Assembly (NCBI RefSeq): GCF_002265875.1
Contig: NZ_NPFA01000001.1
Span: 270,873 to 334,872, forward strand
Source of the DNA: Marinococcus halophilus
GTDB taxonomy: Bacteria; Bacillota; Bacilli; Bacillales; Marinococcaceae
Reading direction: 5' to 3'
Length of the DNA: 64,000 nucleotides
A program made the translations under genes and the position numbers. Position 1 is the stretch's first letter. Every line of letters starts with the position of its first letter. This document shows positions 1-7,873 of this stretch, piece by piece. A model generated the notes under the pieces. That model was given only the letters and a program-made list of their open reading frames with translations, made no database searches and was not told the DNA's origin.

Positions 1-768
1 TACTTCAAGGGCTGCTCCTGTTACAATAATAGCGAATAGACCCGCCCAACCCAAAAACGCACTCAGTAATTTATTTAATATTATTTTTGATATCATTATA
101 GCTAAAAGACCGCCGAGACTGAATTCCCATACGCGCGCTAATGTATCAAAATAGGCCCACGGCTGGTCTACCGCTGTACGATAAATGGAATACGAAAAGG
201 AAACAGCAAATAATCCTGTTAATACTCCAGTCAATGCTACACGTGTTGAAATTTTGAAAATATATTTTGCTGCTAAGTAGGCTATAAACAGAACCAGTGG
301 CCATAGCAAATAAAATTGTCCTTGTATCGACATTGCCCAAAAGTGTTGAAACGGACTGGCTTCATTGTTTTGTGCTAAGTAATCAACTGAATTAATAGCA
401 AGCTGCCAATTTTGATAATAAAATGCTGAAGCAAATACCTCCTGGATTGTTTGGCTCCAACGAACTTGAGGGAGCCATAGGATCGATGCCAAAGATGTCA
501 CCAGCAAAACAAGAAATGCCATAGGAAACAGTCGTTTCATTAAACGTAAAATAAACGAAAAAAAATCAATCGAACCATTTTTTTCTAAGCGATTGACTAG
601 GGAAGTAGTAATTAAAAAACCCGAAACGACAAAAAATACATCCACTCCGCCAGAAACCTGTCCTACCCATATATGATATATTGCTACCAAAAGGGCTGCT
701 ACTGCACGCAACCCTTCAATCTCTGGACGGAACCTTCTTTGAGTGAGATTATTTTGCTCACTTTCCAT
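1..768 (-). CDS. OafA/YrhL-type membrane acyltransferase (acyltransferase family 3), 3' end outside the window
   Basis: Open from the ATG at 768 to the window edge (256 codons, no stop), so only the N-terminal part is visible. The start reads MESEQNNLTQRRFRPEIEGL; RPEIEGLRAVA, the YH pair about 30 residues in and GGVDVFFVVSGFLI are the hallmarks of acyltransferase-3 proteins, which move acetyl or other acyl groups onto cell-surface sugars. Several hydrophobic segments follow (for example LMKRLFPMAFLVLLVTSLAS). The usual SxxxExQFYL motif appears as AMSIQGQFYLLW, with Gln-Gly where Glu-Glu is common. It lies at the distal end of the exopolysaccharide locus, so O-acylation of the polymer or of peptidoglycan is the likely role; the acceptor is unknown. 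Confidence 0.85.
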   Translation of the reverse strand, partial: MESEQNNLTQRRFRPEIEGLRAVAALLVAIYHIWVGQVSGGVDVFFVVSGFLITTSLVNRLEKNGSIDFFSFILRLMKRLFPMAFLVLLVTSLASILWLPQVRWSQTIQEVFASAFYYQNWQLAINSVDYLAQNNEASPFQHFWAMSIQGQFYLLWPLVLFIAYLAAKYIFKISTRVALTGVLTGLFAVSFSYSIYRTAVDQPWAYFDTLARVWEFSLGGLLAIMISKIILNKLLSAFLGWAGLFAIIVTGAALEV

Positions 769-986
769 GTAATTCACCTTACTTTTCCCGATAGTAATAT
801 ATAATTATTATAAGTTGATTCCGCTTGTATGTAGTCGAAAAATCGATCCGGCCTTCAGCAGTTTGGTAACATTAATGTGCATGCTAGTTAAAACCAGCAT
901 TTCAGGCACAATCTTTGGTTGTCGGGAGGATTCTTTCAGCTCGAAGCATACCGGTATTTTTTTAAAGAGGCCTGCACTTGTTTCAT

Positions 987-1817
987 TTAAAATTTAGAAT
1001 ACCTCGGATCGATATGTTCTTTCAGCTTCATCATTGTCGGTTTTAAAAAAGAAGGCATCCCAAGCATCACTGCAGACACGGTTAAAGAAACCAGTTTTGT
1101 TCGCCCTGTGCTTCCAATAAGCTTCGTGCCTCTCCATCTTGTTTTAGCATCAAGCCACCGGTGTCGTATATTTCTTTTTTTTACATGATGCGCTTCCATA
1201 CGGTAGTACAGCAGCGTTTCCGGAATATTGTGAAAGCCGCTGCCGTTACCCATAAGCCGGAACCATAAATCATAGTCCTGGGCCACAGGATACGTTTCAT
1301 TATAGCCGCCTACTGTCTCTAAAGCGCTGCGCCTGATCATCGCCGAAGGATGAATAACCGGGCTTGCCAGCGGAAGCGTCTTTTTAACATCTTTATGATA
1401 AACAGGCACCTTCCGTATATCTATTGGTTCGCTGTCTTTATTAATATTCATGGCATACGACCCTACTACATCAAGGCCCTTGTGCTTCTCGAGAAGCTGC
1501 ACCTGTTTTTCCAGACGTTCTTCATGCATCACATCGTCTGCATCCATTCGCGCCACATATTTTGTTTCTGCCATTTTCCACAGCTCGTTCAGTGTAGGAG
1601 TCAGCCCCCGGTTTTGTTTATGTATGTCAATTAACTGAAATCGTTCATCGTTTTTGATGAATTCTTTTACTTTCTCCGCAGTACTATCGGTCGAAGCATC
1701 ATCAATCATATAAACTGTAAAATCCGAATAACTCTGAGCAGCGATACTTTGCAGGCATTCATCAATGTACCCTTCGGCATTATGAGTAGACATGATAATC
1801 GTTACTAAAGGATTCAT
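987..1817 (-). CDS. Glycosyltransferase family 2 (GT-A fold)
   Basis: 276 residues, preceded by TAGGAG 7-8 nt before the ATG. The N-terminus (PLVTIIMSTHNAEGYIDECL) and the DADD motif at residues 92-95 are those of family-2 inverting glycosyltransferases that use a nucleotide-sugar donor and a divalent metal. A QDYDLW motif in the middle is common in the EpsE-like branch. No transmembrane segment is clear apart from a weakly hydrophobic stretch near the C-terminus, so it should be cytoplasmic or peripheral on the inner face of the membrane. Expected to add one sugar to the lipid-linked repeat unit; donor and linkage cannot be read from the sequence. Confidence 0.88.
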   Translation of the reverse strand: MNPLVTIIMSTHNAEGYIDECLQSIAAQSYSDFTVYMIDDASTDSTAEKVKEFIKNDERFQLIDIHKQNRGLTPTLNELWKMAETKYVARMDADDVMHEERLEKQVQLLEKHKGLDVVGSYAMNINKDSEPIDIRKVPVYHKDVKKTLPLASPVIHPSAMIRRSALETVGGYNETYPVAQDYDLWFRLMGNGSGFHNIPETLLYYRMEAHHVKKRNIRHRWLDAKTRWRGTKLIGSTGRTKLVSLTVSAVMLGMPSFLKPTMMKLKEHIDPRYSKF

Positions 1818-1902
1818 CTTTTATGCTCCTAACTATATGTTTTCATTTATATATGCCTGTCGATCCATAATACAGCCTTTTTCAGTGTATCATAACCGCC
1901 TG

Positions 1903-1931
1903 GCGGTTTGGAGAGCCTATTCCAAACCGCT
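1903..1931. other. Hairpin without a clear U-tract
   Basis: A GCGGTTTGG/CCAAACCGC stem lies between the glycosyltransferase and the SLC13 transporter. It is followed by only three T on the plus strand and none on the minus strand. It could be a weak terminator or a processing hairpin. Confidence 0.35.
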
Positions 1932-1945
1932 TTCATATACAGCAG

Positions 1946-3724
1946 TTAAAAATAAAGATACGAAACGACTCCGACCGTTACAAGCATTGAAATGACCGTA
2001 AGCGGCATGCCGACTTTCAAATAATCGGAAAACTTATAGCCTCCCGGTCCGTAGACAATTAAATTTGTCTGGTAGCCGATAGGAGTAATAAAGCTTGCTG
2101 AAGCCGCAATGGCAATGGTTACCGCAAAGGCCATCGGTTCCACATTTAAGCTGTCCGCGATACTTAAACCGATAGGGATCATCAGCACCGCGGCCGCACT
2201 GTTAGTAATCAGCTCGGTGAATATATTGGTTAACGCGTAAATAAGAAACAGTACAGCAACCATTCCAAGAGGCTCTCCAAAGGAAAGCAGTCCCCCGGCC
2301 ATCCAGGCAGCAAGCCCTGTTTCCGTCATTGCGTTCCCCACACCAAACGCACTCGCAATAAGCAGCAGCACCTGAAACTGGACATTCCGCTTCGCTTCTT
2401 CAGGCGTAATAATTCGCCCTATAAAAAAAATAAGTACTGCCAGCGCCATTGCCTGAAACATACTGAGCCATCCGATGGTTACTACTGCAATCATTACCAT
2501 CAGTACAGCCAGAGAGAACCATCCTTTCGCAGGCGGTTCCTTGATCGTATCAGGAGTATTCAGTGCAGAAACGACATAAAAATCTGTAGAACTGCGATAC
2601 TTCTGTAAAAAATCTGAACCCGCCAGCAGTAGAAGAGAATCCCCGGGCCGAAGACGAATATCGCCTATTTTACTCTGGATTCGTTCATTGTTTCTATGCA
2701 CCGCCACCACCCCGGCATCATAAGTTGAGCGGAACTGAGCCTGTTTAATGGACTTAGACTGCAGGGAGGACTGGTGAGAAACTACTGCTTCCACTAGTTG
2801 GTTCGTATTGTCCCGGAGGTCATCAAGTGTCAGTTCTGTCCCAGTCTTTAACGTCAGACCCGGGGATCGCTGCAGGTCAGCCATTTTTTCCAGTACGCCG
2901 GTAAATATTAAACGGTCCCCTGCCTGTACAATAGTATTTGAGCTTACAGGAGAGATACGTTCATCCTTGCGGATAATTTCAATCAAAAACATGCCCTGCA
3001 AATCACGCAGCCCCGCCTCCTGTACTGTTTTCCGTACATAAGGAAAGGCAGGCTCCACCTTCATTTCACATAAGTATTCCTTCGCTTCTTCTTCCATTTG
3101 CTTTTTTCCGTTTTCGTATGCAGGAAGCAGCCGGTAGCCAATTGTGAACAAGTACAACAGCCCTACTGCTGTTAAGGGCAGACCTACCGCTGCAAGCTGG
3201 AACATGCTGAACCCTGATTCACCGTAATCGAGCAGCATCCCGTGGACCACCAGGTTGGTAGACGTTCCGATAAGCGTAATCGTGCCTCCCATAATCGTAG
3301 CGTAAGACAGAGGGATTAAAAATTTGGAGGGCGCATATCCCCGTTCCTCGCACCATTTTTTGATAACTGGAGTGAACGCCACCACAATTGGTGTGTTGTT
3401 TAAAAAAGCCGACATTCCTGCAATGGGAATAAAGGTCCTCACCATAGAGGAAACAGGACCGTGGCTTTTCTGCAGCCATCTGGTCATGAACCTCTCGACA
3501 ATTCCACTTTTCTGCACAGCCCCGGCGACAATAAATAATAAAGCGATTGTCAGCATACCTTCGTTTGAAAACCCACTTAATGCCTGTTCTGTCGAGAGTA
3601 TGCCTGTCAGCATCAGTACGACCAGCACAGAAAAAACGACCATGTCCGGCCGGGCCAGTTCAAAAAAAAGAGCCAAAAGCATCCCAACAATTAATATCAT
3701 GACAAAAACCATCTCGATGGTCAT
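1946..3724 (-). CDS. SLC13-family anion permease with two TrkA-C (RCK_C) domains
   Basis: 592 residues, RBS GAGGGG. Two blocks of hydrophobic helices (residues about 1-200 and 390-592) flank a soluble central region of about 190 residues. That region contains two TrkA-C-like halves, each with a GDRL/GDSL-type turn (QAGDRLIFTG and RPGDSLLLLAG). The duplicated motifs NNTPIVVAFTPV and ITNSAAAVLMIPIG and the GTSTNLVVHG loop are those of the DASS/ArsB superfamily. Members with this domain order include sodium-driven sulfate and dicarboxylate transporters. The neighbouring CysQ phosphatase makes sulfate the favoured guess, but the substrate is inference. Confidence 0.85.
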   Translation of the reverse strand: MTIEMVFVMILIVGMLLALFFELARPDMVVFSVLVVLMLTGILSTEQALSGFSNEGMLTIALLFIVAGAVQKSGIVERFMTRWLQKSHGPVSSMVRTFIPIAGMSAFLNNTPIVVAFTPVIKKWCEERGYAPSKFLIPLSYATIMGGTITLIGTSTNLVVHGMLLDYGESGFSMFQLAAVGLPLTAVGLLYLFTIGYRLLPAYENGKKQMEEEAKEYLCEMKVEPAFPYVRKTVQEAGLRDLQGMFLIEIIRKDERISPVSSNTIVQAGDRLIFTGVLEKMADLQRSPGLTLKTGTELTLDDLRDNTNQLVEAVVSHQSSLQSKSIKQAQFRSTYDAGVVAVHRNNERIQSKIGDIRLRPGDSLLLLAGSDFLQKYRSSTDFYVVSALNTPDTIKEPPAKGWFSLAVLMVMIAVVTIGWLSMFQAMALAVLIFFIGRIITPEEAKRNVQFQVLLLIASAFGVGNAMTETGLAAWMAGGLLSFGEPLGMVAVLFLIYALTNIFTELITNSAAAVLMIPIGLSIADSLNVEPMAFAVTIAIAASASFITPIGYQTNLIVYGPGGYKFSDYLKVGMPLTVISMLVTVGVVSYLYF

Positions 3725-3769
3725 TTATGTATCCCCTCAATTTCCAAGTAACCTTATCTGATTAATTAT

Positions 3770-3800
3770 ACAACAAAAGAGACTCTTTACACGAGTCTCC
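3770..3800 (-). terminator. Intrinsic terminator after cysQ
   Basis: GAGACTC/GAGTCTC stem with a 7-nt loop, followed on the minus strand by TTTTG. Confidence 0.6.
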
Positions 3801-3835
3801 TTTGGTTAGTTTGTATTTTAAAAATAAAGTTATGA

Positions 3836-4642
3836 TTAAAACGATTTTACAATAAACCAGCCGTTGGTCTGATCTTTTCTATTATAATAGAATCTTTCAT
3901 TGTCTTCATACCTGGCCACCGTACCTCCGGCCGCTTCGACAAGTGCCTGGCCGGCGCCTGTATCCCATTCCATCGTTGGAGCGTAGCGGGGGTAAAAGTG
4001 TGCTTTTCCTTCTGCCACCAGACAGAATTTCAGCGAGCTTCCGGCGGATACTACATCGACTTCATTATAAGTTTCTTTTAATTCATTAATAAATGCTTCG
4101 GTCTCCACTGACATATGTGAACGACTGGCGACAACATTCACTTCCGCTTCAGGCCCGGAAACCGACAGCCTTTCGCCATGCTGTTGGAGCAGCTCTTCGC
4201 TGAGCGGCAGCCTGGAGCTGACATCGGTGACCTTGTACGCCCCGAAGGATTTTCCGCCAATATAAAGCACATCACGCGCTGGCACGTAAATAACGCCCAT
4301 AACTGGATACTGATCTTCAATTTTTGCGATATTCACCGTGAATTCATCGTTTTTCTTCACAAACTCTTTCGTTCCGTCGAGCGGATCCACGAGCCAAAAC
4401 GACTTCCAGTCTCTACGCTGTTCATATTCCACCGTATTTCCCTCTTCACTGATGACCGGCGTTTCCGGGTCTGCTTCGTGGAGTCCTTTGGCGATTACAT
4501 TATGGGCGCGCTTGTCCGCTTCTGTCAGCGGGGAATCGTCCTCTTTATGCTCGACTGTGAAATCCCGCTTGTACACTTCCATGATTTCCTGGCCTGCTTC
4601 CACTGCAATTGAAATGAGTGCGCTGGTAATAACCGCCTGCAT
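3836..4642 (-). CDS. cysQ: 3'(2'),5'-bisphosphate nucleotidase, CysQ family
   Basis: 268 residues from the ATG at 4642. An in-frame ATG at 4648 touches the Shine-Dalgarno AAAGGGAG, whereas 4642 has normal 7-nt spacing, so 4642 is chosen. Metal and phosphate motifs of the inositol-monophosphatase superfamily are clear: SEEG at 65-68, DPLDGTKEF at 86-94 and EWDTGAGQAL near the C-terminus. CysQ enzymes hydrolyse 3'-phosphoadenosine 5'-phosphate, the by-product of PAPS-dependent sulfate reduction and sulfotransfer. It stands just upstream of the SLC13 transporter, with a hairpin between them. An inositol-phosphate substrate is less likely given the TKEF and GAGQ signature. Confidence 0.9.
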   Translation of the reverse strand: MQAVITSALISIAVEAGQEIMEVYKRDFTVEHKEDDSPLTEADKRAHNVIAKGLHEADPETPVISEEGNTVEYEQRRDWKSFWLVDPLDGTKEFVKKNDEFTVNIAKIEDQYPVMGVIYVPARDVLYIGGKSFGAYKVTDVSSRLPLSEELLQQHGERLSVSGPEAEVNVVASRSHMSVETEAFINELKETYNEVDVVSAGSSLKFCLVAEGKAHFYPRYAPTMEWDTGAGQALVEAAGGTVARYEDNERFYYNRKDQTNGWFIVKSF

Positions 4643-4810
4643 ATGCATGCTCCCTTTTTAATTATGTGTTTATGCTGTTCATTTCAGTTATAATTCGTTG
4701 TTAAATTTAATTACTTTGTTTCACTTGCTCTATTGTACACTTCTTCTAATTAAGTGAAAAGGTGCTTTCCTCTTATGATAGTGCGGATAGAAATTTTTTA
4801 CTTATTATCA

Positions 4811-4840
4811 AGAAAAAAAGCCGCCCCCATGGGCAGCTCT
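4811..4840 (-). terminator. Intrinsic terminator after the amidase gene
   Basis: GCTGCCC/GGGCGGC hairpin followed on the minus strand by a run of T. Confidence 0.75.
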
Positions 4841-4846
4841 TTGCTA

Positions 4847-7525
4847 TTAATTTTTACTGAAGTAAGAATTTGTTCCCTGATAGATTCCTTCCGCGAGCTT
4901 TTCTCTGTAGGAGCTCTGCTTTAGGTAGGAAGCTTCTGTGGAATTATCGATGAAACCAAGTTCCACCAACACGGATGGTACTTTTGTTTCCCGGATCACG
5001 TGGAAATTACCTTGTTTCACACCACGATCACGACCAGAGGTTGCCCGGATCATTCCAGCCTGAATTTCTTCAGCGAGTTCTTTACTTTCAGCACGTTCGT
5101 ACTTGCTGTACCAGTAAGTCTCGATACCATTACCGCCGCCTGCGTTTGTGTGAACGCTGATAAAGGCGTCTGCATTGGCTCTGTTTCCGATAGAAGAGCG
5201 TTGGGAAAGCGTCAAGTACTTATCGGATTCGCGTGTCATCACTACATTGGCACCAGCTGCACGCAATTTACTTGCAAGGTATTTTGTTGTTTCGAGATTA
5301 ATATCTTTTTCTCTTAATCCATTCGCAACCGCTCCTGGATCACTGCCTCCGTGCCCGGCGTCCAAAACAATTGTTTTGCCGGATACGGCGGATTCAGATG
5401 GATACGTTTCTTCTACGTTTAATGCTGCACGCAGAGCTTTCATCGTATTCGGTCCGGCTACCCCGTCGACTGCAAGATTTTTAGAACGTTGAAAATCTTT
5501 TACAGCCTTATCCGTGGCAGAATCGAATTGATTGGAGGGATTGCTTACACTCATGAAACCAAGTGCTTCAAGGTCAAGCTTCAGCTGAATTACACCGTCG
5601 TAAGTGGTGCCTATCTTCATAATCGAAATCGATCCGTAGTTTCCTGGATCGCCTACGTCGCTTTCTTCATTGTCGCTCCCTTTGGTACTGAGAACTTCGC
5701 TGATTTTCGAGAGTGTCTTCGGACCAGCTACACCATCTACGTATAAACCATGGTCACGCTGGAATTCTTTAACCGCCGCTTCTGTCTGAGGGCCAAAGCG
5801 CTCGTTTGGGTTCGCTATATCCAAATAGCCGAGTGTATAAAGATCTTCTTTCATCGCTTTTGCCGCCGGGCTCGTTACTCCATCTTTCAGAAGTGAATCA
5901 GAGCCACTTTCAGGTTGACTGTCATTGCTGTCGTCTTCTGCCGGCGGGGTCTTCAGTACTTCCCGAAGCTTAGACAGAGTATTTGGACCCGCCACACCGT
6001 CGACAGTCAAGCTGTGATCACGCTGGAAATCCTTCACCGCTGCTTCTGTCTGAGGACCGAAGCGTTCATTCGGTTCGGAAATGTCCAGATAGCCCAGTGT
6101 ATAAAGGTCGGTTTTCAGTAATTGGGCTGCTTTGCTGCTCACTCCGTTTTTCAGAAGCGTGCTGTCGCTGTCCTTACTTGCGTCACCGTTACTGTCATCC
6201 TTCGATGCATCCTTTAAAACTTCGCTGATTTTCGCCAGCGTGTTTGGTCCGGCGACGCCGTCCACCACGAGGCCCTGGTCGCGCTGAAAGGCTTTAACAG
6301 CGGCTTCCGTCTGCGGACCGAAGCGCTCATTTGGCTCAGCAATGTCGAGATATCCGAGCGTATACAGGTCTGCTTTCATCGCCTGCGCCGCCGGGCTTGT
6401 TACGCCGTCCTTGAGGAGCGTGCTGCTGTCGCTGTCTGCGCTGTCGTCTTCACTCTTGCTGTCACCCGACGAAGCTTTTAGCACTTTGGCGATTTCAGCA
6501 AGCGTGTTTGGACCGGCGACGCCGTCCACCACGAGGCCTTGGTCGCGCTGGAAGGCTTTGACCGCGGCTTCCGTCTGCGGGCCGAAGCGTTCATTCGGGT
6601 CAGCAATGTCGAGATATCCGAGTGTATACAGGTCTGCTTTCATGGCCTGTGCTGCCGGGCTCGTGACGCCGTTCTTGAGGACACCGCTGTCACTGTCTGC
6701 ACTGCTGGCGTCGTCTGCCGGCGGGTTCTTCATAACGTCACGGAGTTTCGCGAGTGTTTTTGGTCCCGCTACACCGTCGACATACAGGTTATGCTCACGC
6801 TGGAAGGCTTTAACAGCAGCTTCCGTCTGCGGGCCGAAGTGTTCATTCGGCTCGGCAATGTCGAGGTATCCGAGCGTGTACAGATCCTGCTTCACCGCTT
6901 TCGCTTCAGGGCTGCGCACGCCGTCCTTGAGGACACTGCTGTCACTGTCTGCACTGTCATTTTTGTCGTCGTTCGACGAAGCTTTCAGCACTTTGGCGAT
7001 TTCAGCCAGCGTGTTCGGACCGGCCACGCCGTCCACCACAAGACCCTGGTCGCGCTGAAAGGCTTTGACCGCGGCTTCCGTCTGCGGGCCGAAGCGTTCA
7101 TTCGGCTCAGCAATGTCGAGGTACCCGAGTGTATACAGGTCCTTTTTCATTGCCTTCGCCGCCGGGCTGGTGACGCCGTCTTTCAGCACGCTACTGTCTG
7201 TATTGCTGCCTCCAGAAGATTTGCTATGTATGATTTCGTTTATCTTGGAGAATGTATTTGGTCCAGCAACTCCGTCCACAGTCAGCGAATGGTCTTTTTG
7301 GAAATTTTCCACCGCTCGTTCTGTTTGCCTACCGAAGTATTTAGTCGGGTTCGCTATATCCAAATAACCAAGTTCATACAGATCCTCTTTCAGTTCCTGT
7401 GCCTGCGAACTGTTGTCTCCGTATTTAACGATATTGGAAGCTGCATTGGCTGGAGTTGACGTAGACAATACAAACGAAATAGCGAGCAAAACGCCAGCTA
7501 AGACACATATGAAGTTTTTAGACAT
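4847..7525 (-). CDS. Secreted N-acetylmuramoyl-L-alanine amidase with eight PG-binding repeats
   Basis: 892 residues. A signal peptide covers about 1-28 (hydrophobic core, cleavage near ANA-AS). Eight PG_binding_1 repeats follow, about 75-90 residues each, joined by Ser/Asp-rich linkers. Repeats 2-7 share LYTLGYLDI, ...FGPQTEAAVK and VDGVAGP cores; the first and last are more divergent. The C-terminal ~180 residues are an Amidase_3 zinc hydrolase: DAGHGG, the Glu of LREKD, SVHTN and VELGF supply the ligands and catalytic Glu. It should cleave the MurNAc-L-Ala bond in the wall. It is divergent from a SpoIID/LytB protein carrying the same repeats, which parallels the LytC/LytB autolysin and enhancer pair of Bacillus subtilis. 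Confidence 0.93.
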   Translation of the reverse strand: MSKNFICVLAGVLLAISFVLSTSTPANAASNIVKYGDNSSQAQELKEDLYELGYLDIANPTKYFGRQTERAVENFQKDHSLTVDGVAGPNTFSKINEIIHSKSSGGSNTDSSVLKDGVTSPAAKAMKKDLYTLGYLDIAEPNERFGPQTEAAVKAFQRDQGLVVDGVAGPNTLAEIAKVLKASSNDDKNDSADSDSSVLKDGVRSPEAKAVKQDLYTLGYLDIAEPNEHFGPQTEAAVKAFQREHNLYVDGVAGPKTLAKLRDVMKNPPADDASSADSDSGVLKNGVTSPAAQAMKADLYTLGYLDIADPNERFGPQTEAAVKAFQRDQGLVVDGVAGPNTLAEIAKVLKASSGDSKSEDDSADSDSSTLLKDGVTSPAAQAMKADLYTLGYLDIAEPNERFGPQTEAAVKAFQRDQGLVVDGVAGPNTLAKISEVLKDASKDDSNGDASKDSDSTLLKNGVSSKAAQLLKTDLYTLGYLDISEPNERFGPQTEAAVKDFQRDHSLTVDGVAGPNTLSKLREVLKTPPAEDDSNDSQPESGSDSLLKDGVTSPAAKAMKEDLYTLGYLDIANPNERFGPQTEAAVKEFQRDHGLYVDGVAGPKTLSKISEVLSTKGSDNEESDVGDPGNYGSISIMKIGTTYDGVIQLKLDLEALGFMSVSNPSNQFDSATDKAVKDFQRSKNLAVDGVAGPNTMKALRAALNVEETYPSESAVSGKTIVLDAGHGGSDPGAVANGLREKDINLETTKYLASKLRAAGANVVMTRESDKYLTLSQRSSIGNRANADAFISVHTNAGGGNGIETYWYSKYERAESKELAEEIQAGMIRATSGRDRGVKQGNFHVIRETKVPSVLVELGFIDNSTEASYLKQSSYREKLAEGIYQGTNSYFSKN
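5700..7200 (-). repeat. Tandem DNA repeats encoding PG-binding modules (amidase gene)
   Basis: Repeat modules of about 260-270 bp show strong DNA-level identity, for example the recurring segment encoding FQRDQGLVVDGVAGPNTL. At least two subtypes are interspersed: one with RDQGLVV and one with REHNLYV. The same subtypes occur in opposite orientation in the divergent gene at 8.6-10.7 kb. Confidence 0.85.
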
Positions 7526-7638
7526 CTTGATTACTTCCTCACTCCTCTTTTTATAAATTGATTTTGTGCATGTATTTATTCTAATTAGGACTTAAGAATC
7601 AATCAATAGGTAATTATTATGCAAAAAAATTTATCGTG

Positions 7639-7667
7639 ATTATATACCCCCCTCATAAAAAACCCAA
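7639..7667 (-). promoter_or_regulatory. Candidate sigma-A promoter of the amidase gene
   Basis: Minus-strand -10 TATAAT (7639-7644) with TTGGGT as -35 (7662-7667) at 17-nt spacing. The -35 matches only the TTG half. It lies about 115 nt before the start codon. Confidence 0.4.
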
Positions 7668-7769
7668 TATAGTCTGTTTTTATCGTTATTTTTTAATTTT
7701 ATTCTTATACACTAAATTTCATTTTCATCTTGTTATAATTAGTCCTAAAGAATTATTTTTTCTTATCGT

Positions 7770-7793
7770 ATTTACATTTTAAATTATGTAAAT
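7770..7793. promoter_or_regulatory. Perfect inverted repeat, possible operator
   Basis: ATTTACAT and ATGTAAAT arms of 8 bp are separated by 8 bp, about 80-100 nt upstream of the SpoIID-type gene. It has the form of a dimeric regulator site; the regulator is unknown. Confidence 0.4.
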
Positions 7794-7873
7794 CTTTTGA
7801 ACTATGCTTTTGTATGTAATTTTTTTTAGTTAGGACGATAATATATACGTACAACTTAATTAGGAGGCTGAGT

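Larger units (their letters stand above)
7526..7873. promoter_or_regulatory. Divergent regulatory region of the amidase and SpoIID genes (348 bp, no gene)
   Basis: AT-rich spacer between the two wall-protein genes. It contains three copies of the heptamer TTAGGAC: 7585-7591 plus, 7742-7748 minus (both extended to TTAGGACT) and 7830-7836 plus. A perfect 8-bp inverted repeat ATTTACAT/ATGTAAAT lies at 7770-7793, and a candidate minus-strand promoter at 7639-7667. No convincing sigma-A promoter was found for the plus gene, and no WalR direct repeat was seen here. Function of the boxes is inference. Confidence 0.55.

Noticed and set aside
6342..7459. Long plus-strand open frames of about 240 and 306 codons inside the amidase gene
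   Set aside because: They are antisense frames of the repeat modules. Their residues repeat with the same period as the PG-binding units, they lack an RBS, and the minus-strand frame has a signal peptide, known domains and catalytic motifs.
7636..7700. ACCCCCC run considered as a sigma-I promoter
   Set aside because: The C run is present but I could not place a convincing -10 partner at proper distance. A sigma-A type TATAAT on the other strand explains the region better.
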